Assembly (NCBI RefSeq): GCF_018614655.1
Contig: NZ_JAGGOG010000016.1
Span: 363,785-421,669 of the forward strand
DNA from: Pseudomonas fluorescens
GTDB lineage: Bacteria > Pseudomonadota > Gammaproteobacteria > Pseudomonadales > Pseudomonadaceae
Length of the DNA: 57,885 nt
Reading direction: 5' to 3'
A model generated the notes under the pieces. That model made no database searches and was not told the DNA's origin. It was given only the letters and a program-made list of their open reading frames with translations. Numbering within the stretch: the first letter of the stretch is position 1; the number at the start of each line of letters is the position of its first letter. Position numbers and translations under genes: made by a program. Below are positions 25,625-33,623 of the stretch, piece by piece.

Positions 25625-27988
25625 ATGATTCGCACGCTGCCCGCTCTTTTTGCCTTATTGTTCGCCGCGCCGTTGCTGGCGGCGCCTGCCGGACAGCAAA
25701 CGCTGTTCAACTTTGTCCGGCCCGCCGACGTGGTCAAAGTGGCGACCCAGGACGCCAGCCTGCCGCAATACAACGCCGAACAAACCCCGGAAGGTGAAGT
25801 GTTGCGCCGTATCACGTTCAACCCGGCGGCAGAGCCGAGCCTGGTACTCAGCCCGCAGACGGGCGCCTGGGATTGGTCCCAGTCCAGCGCGATGAGCTTG
25901 CGTATCCAGAGTGCGATGGATTGGGCGCTGACCCTGTACGTCAAGGTCCAGAGCAATGACGGCAAGACCCTGGTCAGCCGCATCGACTTACCGGCCGGCC
26001 CGGCGCAGACCCTGCTGATCCCGCTGCAAGCCAACTCTCCCCTGAGTCAGGGTATGAAGGCGGGTCCGCTGATGCCGATGACGGTGGAGGGCCAGCGTGT
26101 GTTGTTGGCCAGCAGTGCAGGGGAAGTCGACCGCAGCCAGATAGTGTCGGTGACGCTATCGATGATCCAGCCCAACGTGGCCCAAAGCATTCTGTTGGAA
26201 CGCTTCGGGGTGCAGGACAGCGAGCCGGTGCTCAAGGCCGTCTACAGCGACTTGGTCGATGCCTACGGGCAGTCCAATCGTGGCAAGTGGCCTGAGAAAG
26301 TCAGCAGCGATGAGCAGTTGAAAGCCGCTGCGACCAAGGAACAGCAACAACTCAAGGGCTGGCTCGCTGAGCGTGACCGTTCGTCCCTGGACAAGTTTGG
26401 CGGTTGGAACAAAGGCCCGGCCTTCGACGCCAGCGGCTTTTTTCGCACTGAGAAGCGCGAAGGTCGCTGGTACCTGGTGACTCCGCAAGGTCATCCGTTC
26501 TATTCCCTGGGGGTCAACACCGTCGCCCCGGATAACAACCAGACGTATGTGGCAGGGCGCGAATGGATGTTTGCCGCACTGCCCAAGGCTGGTGAGCCGT
26601 TCGACAAGTATTACGGCAGTGGCGACAACCGTAGCGGCAACGGCGCCGATCAAGGGCGTGGCTTCAACACCGGCCGTTGGTACGACTTCTATGGCGCCAA
26701 CCTGCAGCGCACCTACGGCCAGCCCTGCGTGCCCGATGTACACAAGGCTGATGACGCGAAAGCCGAGCCGGCTGTGCCTTGCACGTCAGAAAGTTTCGAC
26801 CAGAAACGTTGGGTCAGCCACACTCTGGACCGCCTGCAAGCCTGGGGATTCAACACCGTCGGCAACTGGAGTGCTCCTGAGCTGGCAACCGCTGACCGTG
26901 TGCCGTACACCTTGCCGTTGTCGATCGTCGGCGATTACGCCAGCATCAGCACCGGTACCGATTGGTGGGGCGGAATGCCTGATCCCTTCGATCCGCGCTT
27001 TGCGATGGCTACCGAGCGTGCGGTGGCGATTGCTGCCCGTGACCATCGTGATGATCCGTGGTTGATCGGCTTTTTTGCCGATAACGAACTGGCCTGGGCC
27101 GGTCCGGGAGACGACGCGAAATCTCGTTACGCCCTGGCCTATGGCACCTTGCGCATGACCACCGACGTACCGGCCAAGCGGGCCTTTCTCAAGCAACTGC
27201 GGGACAAGTATCGCAACCAGGCAGGCTTGTCGCGGGCCTGGGGCATTGACCTGCCGGCCTGGGAACTGATGGAAGACCCGGGTTTTGTGCCGCCGATGCC
27301 AAGTCCTGAACACCCGGAAATCGAAGCGGACTTCAAATACTTCCAGAAGACCTTCGCCGATGCTTATTTCAAGACCATCTCCGACGCGCTGAAATGGCAT
27401 GCACCCAATCAGCTGTTGCTGGGTGGCCGCTATGCCGTGAGCACACCGGAAGCCGTAGCGTCCTGTGCGCAGTATTGCGATGTGCTGAGCTTCAATATGT
27501 ACACCCTCAAACCCCAGGACGGTTATGACTTTGCAGCCTTGCGCGCGCTGGACAAACCCGTGCTGATCACCGAAGTCAACTTCGGCTCGAACGATCGTGG
27601 CCCGTTCTGGGGCGGCGTGACCCAACTGGCCCGGGAAGAAGACCGTGGCCCGGCGTATGCCAATTTCCTCAAGCAGGCGATGGCCGAGCCGTCGATTGTT
27701 GGCGTGCACTGGTTTCAGTACCTTGACCAGCCTGTCACCGGCCGGCTGTTGGACGGTGAAAACGGTCACTTTGGTTTGGTGGGCATCACCGATGTGCCGT
27801 TCCAGGGCTTTGTCGACAGCGTGCGCAAAAGCAACCTGGCAGCGGTCGATCAGTTGGGCAAGGAAGCCCAAAAAGCCAAGGCGGCCAATGCAGCCCACGC
27901 CGGTGACGGCGGCAAGCCCGGCCATGAAGGTAAAGGCGCCGGGCAGGGGGCTGGTCATGCTGGCGGGCATTCGGGAAATGGTCATTGA
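25625..27988 (+). CDS. Secreted glycoside hydrolase, agarase/beta-galactosidase-like (clan GH-A)
   Basis: 787 residues from ATG giving MIRTLPALFALLFAAPLLAAPAG, a clear Sec signal peptide. An N-terminal beta-sandwich (about 25-210) precedes a TIM barrel (about 250-740). Two candidate catalytic acids follow the clan GH-A spacing: Glu in FADNELAWAG and Glu in LITEVNFGS. Relatives in pseudomonads are often labelled beta-agarase or beta-galactosidase without proof. The C-terminus is a Gly/His/Lys-rich tail (GKPGHEGKGAGQGAGHAGGH). Substrate unknown; an exopolysaccharide is plausible. Confidence 0.8.
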   Translation: MIRTLPALFALLFAAPLLAAPAGQQTLFNFVRPADVVKVATQDASLPQYNAEQTPEGEVLRRITFNPAAEPSLVLSPQTGAWDWSQSSAMSLRIQSAMDWALTLYVKVQSNDGKTLVSRIDLPAGPAQTLLIPLQANSPLSQGMKAGPLMPMTVEGQRVLLASSAGEVDRSQIVSVTLSMIQPNVAQSILLERFGVQDSEPVLKAVYSDLVDAYGQSNRGKWPEKVSSDEQLKAAATKEQQQLKGWLAERDRSSLDKFGGWNKGPAFDASGFFRTEKREGRWYLVTPQGHPFYSLGVNTVAPDNNQTYVAGREWMFAALPKAGEPFDKYYGSGDNRSGNGADQGRGFNTGRWYDFYGANLQRTYGQPCVPDVHKADDAKAEPAVPCTSESFDQKRWVSHTLDRLQAWGFNTVGNWSAPELATADRVPYTLPLSIVGDYASISTGTDWWGGMPDPFDPRFAMATERAVAIAARDHRDDPWLIGFFADNELAWAGPGDDAKSRYALAYGTLRMTTDVPAKRAFLKQLRDKYRNQAGLSRAWGIDLPAWELMEDPGFVPPMPSPEHPEIEADFKYFQKTFADAYFKTISDALKWHAPNQLLLGGRYAVSTPEAVASCAQYCDVLSFNMYTLKPQDGYDFAALRALDKPVLITEVNFGSNDRGPFWGGVTQLAREEDRGPAYANFLKQAMAEPSIVGVHWFQYLDQPVTGRLLDGENGHFGLVGITDVPFQGFVDSVRKSNLAAVDQLGKEAQKAKAANAAHAGDGGKPGHEGKGAGQGAGHAGGHSGNGH

Positions 27989-28071
27989 TTCATCGGTAAC
28001 GGGTTTCCAAATCCCCCAATCGCTGGAACAATGTCGACCACTTTATGCGGTACTTTTTCCAGGGGGCTTCG

Positions 28072-29217
28072 GTGCAGATTCAGGGTCATTACGAGCTTAA
28101 GTTCGAAGCGGTGCGTGAAGCCTTTGCCGCGCTGTTCGATGACCCTCAGGAGCGTGGCGCCGCGTTGTGTATCCAGATCGGCGGTGAGACTGTCGTTGAT
28201 CTTTGGGCGGGTACTGCGGACAAGGATGGCAGTGAGGCCTGGCACAGCGACACCATTGCCAACCTGTTCTCCTGCACCAAGACCTTTACCGCCGTCACCG
28301 CCCTGCAACTGGTGGCCGAGGGCAAGTTGCAACTCGACGCGCCAGTGGCCAGGTATTGGCCGGAATTCGCCGCGGCGGGCAAGGAATCCATCACCCTGCG
28401 CCATCTGCTCTGCCATCAGGCCGGGTTGCCGGCGCTGCGTGAGACGCTCCCTGCCGAAGCCCTGTACGACTGGCAAATGATGGTTGATGCACTGGCTGCT
28501 GAAGCCCCGTGGTGGAAGTTGGGCGAAGGCCATGGTTATGCCGCGATTACCTACGGCTGGCTGGTGGGAGAGCTGTTGCGCCGGGCCGATGGTCGCGGGC
28601 CGGGAGAGTCCATCGTGGCCAGGGTTGCACGGCCACTGGGCCTGGACTTTCATGTCGGGTTGGCCGATGAAGAATTTTACAGAGTCGCGCATATTGCCCG
28701 GGGCAAGGGCAATATGGGTGATGAGGCGGCGCAGCGTTTATTGCAAGTAACAATGCGCGAACCCATGGCCATGACTACGCGTGCATTTACCAATCCACCG
28801 TCTATTCTCACCAGCACTAATAAACCTGAATGGCGGCGCATGCAGCAGCCGGCGGCAAATGGTCACGGTAATGCCCGTAGCCTGGCGGGCTTTTATAGCG
28901 GGTTACTGGACGGTAGTTTGCTGGAGGCGGATATGCTCGAAGAGTTGACCCGCGAACACAGTATTGGCCCGGATAAAACCTTATTGACTCAAACACGATT
29001 TGGCCTGGGCTGCATGTTGGATCAATCCCAGGTGCCGAATGCAACTTTCGGCCTTGGCCCGCGGGCTTTCGGGCATCCGGGGGCGGGCGGCTCAGTGGGC
29101 TTTGCGGATCCGGAATATGATGTAGCCTTCGGTTTTGTGACTAATACCCTGGGACCTTATGTATTGATGGACCCGAGAGCGCAAAAGTTAGTAAGAATAT
29201 TGGCCGGTTGTCTGTAA
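28072..29217 (+). CDS. Beta-lactamase-fold serine hydrolase (EstB-like esterase)
   Basis: 381 residues from GTG 28072, chosen because AGGGGG lies just upstream; the ATG at 28045 has no ribosome site. It is of the class C beta-lactamase/esterase family: the nucleophile motif SxxK is SCTK (about residues 76-79) and the YxN-equivalent Tyr is in YAAITYGW. The third motif is HPGAGGSVG near the C-terminus. No signal peptide, so a cytoplasmic esterase rather than a beta-lactamase is likely. The gene stands between the glycoside hydrolase and an OmpA-type gene. Confidence 0.88.
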   Translation: MQIQGHYELKFEAVREAFAALFDDPQERGAALCIQIGGETVVDLWAGTADKDGSEAWHSDTIANLFSCTKTFTAVTALQLVAEGKLQLDAPVARYWPEFAAAGKESITLRHLLCHQAGLPALRETLPAEALYDWQMMVDALAAEAPWWKLGEGHGYAAITYGWLVGELLRRADGRGPGESIVARVARPLGLDFHVGLADEEFYRVAHIARGKGNMGDEAAQRLLQVTMREPMAMTTRAFTNPPSILTSTNKPEWRRMQQPAANGHGNARSLAGFYSGLLDGSLLEADMLEELTREHSIGPDKTLLTQTRFGLGCMLDQSQVPNATFGLGPRAFGHPGAGGSVGFADPEYDVAFGFVTNTLGPYVLMDPRAQKLVRILAGCL

Positions 29218-29371
29218 ATAGCTTGCTGTTGCGTGATTTTTTGTTACAAAGGCGTCTATAAAGCGTTGCTCAAAAAGACGCCGGACGAAATGCTGTAACT
29301 TTAATGTTCTAGAAGCGTCTGTTTAACGGGTCATCTAGACCCTTGGTTTTTTCTCATTTTGTGGAAATCTC

Positions 29372-30523
29372 ATGTTATCGAACAAGTCCTTGGCATTGGC
29401 GCTCTGCCTCACTATTACCGGTTGCGCACAAACTCCGCAGAATGATGCGGAAGGTGGGCCTTGGTGGTCATTCGGTTCCGACAAGACAGCTTCCAAGGAC
29501 GACTCAGCCGTAGCCGGTGCTAAGCCGGATGCCAAACCCAGCGTTACAGCCAAGGCTGATGCGCCTGTAAAACCCGACGCTGCGTCGGTTGCCAAGGCAG
29601 ATACCGGCTATAGCTGGTGGCCTTTCTCCGCCAAAAGCGCCGATGAAAAGGCTGCCGATGCCAAAGCTGACCTGAAAGCCGATCTCGCTGCTGCAACGCC
29701 TGCATCGACTGCTGCACCGGTTGCCAAGACCGATGCCGAGCCTCACTGGTGGTGGCCGTTCGAAAGCAAGCCAAAGCCGTTGTCCAAGGTAGACGTGACC
29801 AACGTCCCGATGCCGGACCCGAAAATCACCCAGGCCTGGCTGGACGACTATGAGCCGCGTTTGCGCACGGCCATCAAGGGCACCAACCTGGTACTTGAAC
29901 GTCGCGACAACGTGCTGGTGGTGATTGCCCCGGTTGATGGTTCCTACAACCCGAAGCGTCCAGCCATGTTGCTGCCGGTAACCCTCGGTCCTTTCACCCG
30001 CGTAGCCAAGGCGGTTGAAAGCGATCCGAAGACCGCTGTTTTGGTTCTGGGCCACGTTGATGGCACGGGTACCGGCCCTCAGAGCCAGGCCCTGACCAAA
30101 GAGCGTGCGCAATCCATTGCTTCGATTTTCAGCCTCAGCGGCTTGAAACAGGATCGTCTGATGCTGCGTGGCATGGGTGACCTGATGCCACGTGCCGCCA
30201 ACGACAGCACCCAGGGCCGCGCCTTGAACCGTCGTATGGAGATCATGTTCACCCAGCGCACCACCATGTTGGCCTTGCTCAGCAAGTACAACTCGGCGAA
30301 CCCGCCGAAGGCTGAAATGGTGGCTGTGCAGGACGTTCCGGCACCTGTTGCTCCAGCGGCGAAAAAAGCTACCTCTGCGAAAAAGGCCCCGGCCAAGAAA
30401 GCTGCTGCCAAGCCTGCCGCCAAGACTGCGGCTAAAAAAGCCCCAGCCAAAGCAGCCGCGAAAAAGCCAGCACCGGCCAAAGCTGCTGCGCCAGCGGCGT
30501 CGAACGACCAGGCAAAAAACTGA
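29372..30523 (+). CDS. OmpA-family lipoprotein with C-terminal Lys/Ala (AlgP/histone H1-like) tail
   Basis: 383 residues. The signal peptide ends in lipobox ITGC (Cys at about 18). Three Trp-rich blocks of the kind PWWSFGSDK, SWWPFSAKS and HWWWPFESK (about 28-130) are separated by Ala/Lys/Asp linkers. An OmpA-type peptidoglycan-binding domain spans about 195-300 (ALNRRMEIMFT). From about residue 325 the chain is Lys/Ala/Pro repeats (KKAPAKKAAAKPAAKTAAKK), like the DNA-binding tail of AlgP, but here on an exported protein. The tail might bind anionic envelope polymers or extracellular DNA. pdxH follows 27 bp later. Confidence 0.85.
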   Translation: MLSNKSLALALCLTITGCAQTPQNDAEGGPWWSFGSDKTASKDDSAVAGAKPDAKPSVTAKADAPVKPDAASVAKADTGYSWWPFSAKSADEKAADAKADLKADLAAATPASTAAPVAKTDAEPHWWWPFESKPKPLSKVDVTNVPMPDPKITQAWLDDYEPRLRTAIKGTNLVLERRDNVLVVIAPVDGSYNPKRPAMLLPVTLGPFTRVAKAVESDPKTAVLVLGHVDGTGTGPQSQALTKERAQSIASIFSLSGLKQDRLMLRGMGDLMPRAANDSTQGRALNRRMEIMFTQRTTMLALLSKYNSANPPKAEMVAVQDVPAPVAPAAKKATSAKKAPAKKAAAKPAAKTAAKKAPAKAAAKKPAPAKAAAPAASNDQAKN

Positions 30524-30550
30524 TCCGCTGAGCAAGAAGGATAAAGCCGC

Positions 30551-31198
30551 ATGACCCAGGCACTGGCCGATATGCGCCGTGACTACACACGGGACGGTTT
30601 GAGCGAGGCGCAGGCCCCGGACGAACCGTTTGCCTTGTTCCACCAGTGGTTCAGCGATGCGGTGAAAACCGAGCAGCCACCGGTGGAGGCCAATGCCATG
30701 ACCCTGGCCACGGTCGACCAGGACGGTCGCCCGCACTGCCGGATCCTGCTGCTCAAGGGGCTGGATGCACAGGGCTTTACCTTCTTCACCAATTATCAGA
30801 GTGCCAAGGGCGAACAACTCGCCGCTCGGCCCTTTGCTGCCATGACCTTCTTCTGGCCAACCCTGGAGCGCCAAGTGCGGATCGAGGGGCGGGTAGTCAA
30901 GGTTACGCCGCAGGAATCGGACGCTTACTATCAGGTCCGCCCTCTGGGCAGCCGCCTGGGCGCTTGGGCTTCCCCCCAGAGCCGGATAATCAAGGACCGC
31001 GAGGAGTTGCAAGACTTGCTCAAGGCCACCGAGCAGCGTTTCAGTGACACCCAGCCTGACTGTCCCGAACATTGGGGCGGTTATCGCCTGCTGCCGGAGC
31101 GCATCGAGTTTTGGCAGGGCCGTGCAAGCCGTCTGCATGACCGGCTGAACTACCGCTTGCAGGGTGCCGACTGGACCCGTGAGCGGTTGGCACCGTAA
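30551..31198 (+). CDS. pdxH: Pyridoxamine 5'-phosphate oxidase
   Basis: 215 residues, standard PdxH. It makes pyridoxal 5'-phosphate from the pyridoxine or pyridoxamine phosphates using FMN and oxygen. The FMN-binding stretch HCRILLLKGLDAQGFTFFTN and the YYQVRPLGSRLGAWASPQS block are intact. The C-terminal hallmark RLHDRLNYR ends the substrate site. An AAGGA site lies 9 bp before the ATG. It is close behind the OmpA-type gene and probably co-transcribed. Confidence 0.97.
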   Translation: MTQALADMRRDYTRDGLSEAQAPDEPFALFHQWFSDAVKTEQPPVEANAMTLATVDQDGRPHCRILLLKGLDAQGFTFFTNYQSAKGEQLAARPFAAMTFFWPTLERQVRIEGRVVKVTPQESDAYYQVRPLGSRLGAWASPQSRIIKDREELQDLLKATEQRFSDTQPDCPEHWGGYRLLPERIEFWQGRASRLHDRLNYRLQGADWTRERLAP

Positions 31199-31451
31199 TA
31201 CTTGTTGATCGCCCGTGGCCGCAATGGCTACGGGACTTCGTAATCATGCGCTGCGTCCTGCAGCCCTCGTGGTAAATCCCCCAACTTGACCTTCCTCACC
31301 CTTCGGGCGGTGCAACGTGCTACCGTTCGTCGAGTTTTGTGGTACTGCTAGTCTGTACTAGGGCTGAATGAAAGCAATTTTATGCCGGGCATGCCGTGAC
31401 AGGCGTCAAGCTGCGGAGTTTAATGAATACTTGTCCTTTGGAGTTGATGCT

Positions 31452-31916
31452 ATGCGTAAGTCTGTTTTACTGGTTGCCTGCTTTACCACCATGTCGTTGC
31501 TGCTGGGTGGCTGCGCCTCGAGTCTGACGGGCGACTCCTATTCCCGTGACGAAGCGCGTCGTGTACAGACCGTGCGCATGGGCACCATCGAATCCCTGCG
31601 TCCGGTGAAAATCGAAGGCACCAAGACCCCAATTGGCGGCGCTGCTGGCGCGGTCATCGGTGGTGTTGGCGGCAGCGCCATCGGCGGCGGTCGTGGCAGC
31701 ATCGTCACCGCAGTCATCGGCGCCGTAGCCGGCGGCCTGCTGGGTTCGGCCACCGAAGAAGGCCTGACCCGCACCCAAGGCGTTGAAATCACTGTTCGCG
31801 AAGACGACGGCAGCATGCGCGCCTACGTTCAAGCCGTTCAGGAAAATGAAATCTTCCGCATCGGTGATCGTGTTCGCATCATGACCGTTGATGGGACCAG
31901 CCGCGTTACTCGTTAA
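31452..31916 (+). CDS. Glycine-zipper outer-membrane lipoprotein (SlyB/Pcp-like)
   Basis: 154 residues from ATG giving MRKSVLLVACFTTMSLLLGGC, a lipoprotein signal with Cys at about 21; a longer frame from 31368 would bury it. The middle is a glycine zipper (GGAAGAVIGGVGGSAIGGGRG, about 59-79, continuing to GGLLGSATEEG), the 17-kDa antigen/SlyB type. The C-terminal small beta-domain has EITVREDDGSM and GDRVRIMTVDG. Such proteins stabilise the outer membrane. A strong terminator follows the stop. Confidence 0.9.
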   Translation: MRKSVLLVACFTTMSLLLGGCASSLTGDSYSRDEARRVQTVRMGTIESLRPVKIEGTKTPIGGAAGAVIGGVGGSAIGGGRGSIVTAVIGAVAGGLLGSATEEGLTRTQGVEITVREDDGSMRAYVQAVQENEIFRIGDRVRIMTVDGTSRVTR

Positions 31917-31938
31917 GGGTCAATGCAGCGGGAAAAGA

Positions 31939-31971
31939 AAACCCCAACCGGGTGACGGGTTGGGGTTTTTT
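31939..31971. terminator. Bidirectional terminator
   Basis: ACCCCAACC and GGTTGGGGT with A-rich and T-rich flanks (AAAAGAAAA before, TTTTTT after) sit between the glycine-zipper gene and the convergent immunity gene. It can serve both strands. Confidence 0.9.
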
Positions 31972-31985
31972 GTTGGTGCGGTTTT

Positions 31986-32237
31986 TCATTCTCGTGCGCG
32001 TGTTCCGATGAAGTATTCCAGATCGCCGCGAAGGCTGATATTGAGCAGAGTCGCTAACTGTGAGACCTGATGTTTTGTAAGCTCCAACTCTCCTGGCTCC
32101 AGTTCCTCAAGGGGTTTTGATTCTGTGAGTTGTGCTGCGGCTTGGTTAAGCTGGTCCCCTTCAATATCAAATTTGAATTGCAGCGAATCGTCTTTTTTCT
32201 CGTCAGGGTAAAAACCAGTAATTGATAGGTACACCAT
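31986..32237 (-). CDS. Putative immunity protein of the E3-like toxin
   Basis: 83 residues from the ATG preceded by GAGAG; an alternative start at 32252 overlaps the toxin stop as TAATG. The protein is acidic (runs such as ESKPLEELEPGELEL), as expected of a binder of a basic nuclease. It resembles what I recall of pyocin S6-type immunity proteins (MVYLSITGFYPDEKKDDS start, FIGTR end), not the classic ImmE3 sequence. Its place directly downstream of the toxin is the strongest evidence. The base composition is more AT-rich than its neighbours, a sign of transfer. Confidence 0.75.
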   Translation of the reverse strand: MVYLSITGFYPDEKKDDSLQFKFDIEGDQLNQAAAQLTESKPLEELEPGELELTKHQVSQLATLLNISLRGDLEYFIGTRARE

Positions 32238-32251
32238 GGGGGTTGCTCTCA

Positions 32252-33451
32252 TTATTGACGTGTGGTGGTTCTTCCCGGCTTTGCTTCTTTGGTTTGTTCA
32301 CCGGTTATATGGTTGAACTCGCCAAGGTGAACCGCAAACCTGTCGAACTTTTCTACTGCGTTACTTTCGTAGTCCCATTCGTAAATTCTCCCTTTTTTAT
32401 CAACCCACCTTGCCCTTCTTTTGCCTCCACCCCGAACAGAGGTTTTAGATTTGACGGGTAATGCATCAGGGAAGACTGGGAGTGTTGCGGGGGCGCCGTA
32501 GTACTTATGATCTCCCGGTCGAACACTTACCACCACGTACAGCGGTCTAACCCCGGAGTCCGCCGGAAACACCAGAATGAAATCCCGGTACTCCGGCGGG
32601 TAGATTGGGTCGACGATGATGTTGGCGGCAGCCTCAGTCGGCGGATACACCCAGATATGGGGAGACTGCGGCGCAGACTCCAGCGCCGGTATGCCGAGGG
32701 TGTCAGCAGGATCAAGCGCGGGTGTCCAGATCAGTTCGACCCCGTCGCCCAGGTCGGCCACGTATTGCGAGCCACGCAGGCCAAACTGCACGACATCGAC
32801 CATTTCCCAGTCGGGGTTTTTCCCGGTGTAGAACGCGTAGCCTTTGAGGCTGCCGCTGGCCTGTTGCTCGATATGCAGGCGAACCCGTGTGCGGGCCCGG
32901 GGCAGGGCGCGAAGTTGTTCATCGCTATAAAGAGCACCGTCACCGAGGTTTGAAGGCCAGATCAGCGCTGCCAGGCCCACCATCAACCCGGTCGCGACAG
33001 CACCTGCGGCAGCTCCGGCAGCGGAGGTGATGCTGGAACCGCTCAGGGCGAGTGTTCCCAGACCGACTGGCAGTGCGCTGCCACTTATTTTCTTGAGGTG
33101 CAGTAGCCCTGCGTCATCCGTCTCGCGGCCGCCAAGCAGGACATGCTCGCCGTAGTCCGCCAAACGGTCTGAGGGTATGAAACCAGAGGGGTTGCTGTAG
33201 TTGATGATCGCGCTCGGCAAGTTGCAGGACTTGGCGAATACGCAACCCACAATGGGTGGCAGGGTGGGTTGTCGTTCAACCTTGGTGCGAGTCTCGTAAG
33301 CCTCCTGGCGGGCAAGCATGGCGTCATATGCGTTTTGCCGGGCCTCACTGTCCGCCAGTTCGCGCGCGTTCATGTGCTCAAGGCGTCGATAGCCTCCGGC
33401 TCCGGTTCCGTAGGATCGCCAGACTTGGGGTACATCCTTGTTGTTTGCCAT
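32252..33451 (-). CDS. S-type pyocin-domain protein with colicin E3-like rRNase domain
   Basis: 399 residues with an AGGAGG ribosome site. N-terminal helical part (about 1-60), then PPIVGCVFAKSCNLPSAI, then a hydrophobic stretch (about 143-168), a pyocin-S translocation-like domain (about 180-320), and a basic C-terminal cytotoxic domain (about 325-399). The last part matches colicin E3: KKGRIYEWD, VEKF, HLGEF and TGEQTK. The E3 catalytic residues Asp510 and Glu517 and Arg545 align with Asp360, Glu367 and Arg394; E3 His513 is Ser363 here. E3 cleaves 16S rRNA in the decoding site; the same target is inferred. At 399 residues it lacks the large receptor-binding region of released S pyocins. Confidence 0.85.
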   Translation of the reverse strand: MANNKDVPQVWRSYGTGAGGYRRLEHMNARELADSEARQNAYDAMLARQEAYETRTKVERQPTLPPIVGCVFAKSCNLPSAIINYSNPSGFIPSDRLADYGEHVLLGGRETDDAGLLHLKKISGSALPVGLGTLALSGSSITSAAGAAAGAVATGLMVGLAALIWPSNLGDGALYSDEQLRALPRARTRVRLHIEQQASGSLKGYAFYTGKNPDWEMVDVVQFGLRGSQYVADLGDGVELIWTPALDPADTLGIPALESAPQSPHIWVYPPTEAAANIIVDPIYPPEYRDFILVFPADSGVRPLYVVVSVRPGDHKYYGAPATLPVFPDALPVKSKTSVRGGGKRRARWVDKKGRIYEWDYESNAVEKFDRFAVHLGEFNHITGEQTKEAKPGRTTTRQ

Positions 33452-33579
33452 CGCGCCCTCCTGGCGTCATAACGAAGCCCGGCTCAATGCCGGGAGCACG
33501 ACGTTATTGGAAGCGCAGGGAGAGGGATGTAGGAGGGTTCTGCGAGGAGGTGGTGAACTGGCTGAAAAGGGTAAGTACT

Positions 33580-33609
33580 CCGGTGTGAACGCAAGTGCGC
33601 CCACACCGG
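33580..33609 (-). terminator. Hairpin downstream of nhaA
   Basis: CCGGTGTG and CACACCGG flank a 14-base loop 14 bases past the nhaA stop on the minus strand. There is no T-run, so it is a weak terminator at best. The rest of 33452-33579 is the leader and promoter of the toxin gene; a second hairpin CCCGGC/GCCGGG lies at 33479-33495 next to the ribosome site. Confidence 0.45.
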
Positions 33610-33623
33610 AACCGCGGCAGAGG

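Noticed and set aside
29504..31138. 544-codon minus-strand frame spanning the OmpA-type gene and pdxH
   Set aside because: It covers two certain plus-strand genes and a gap and has no domain.
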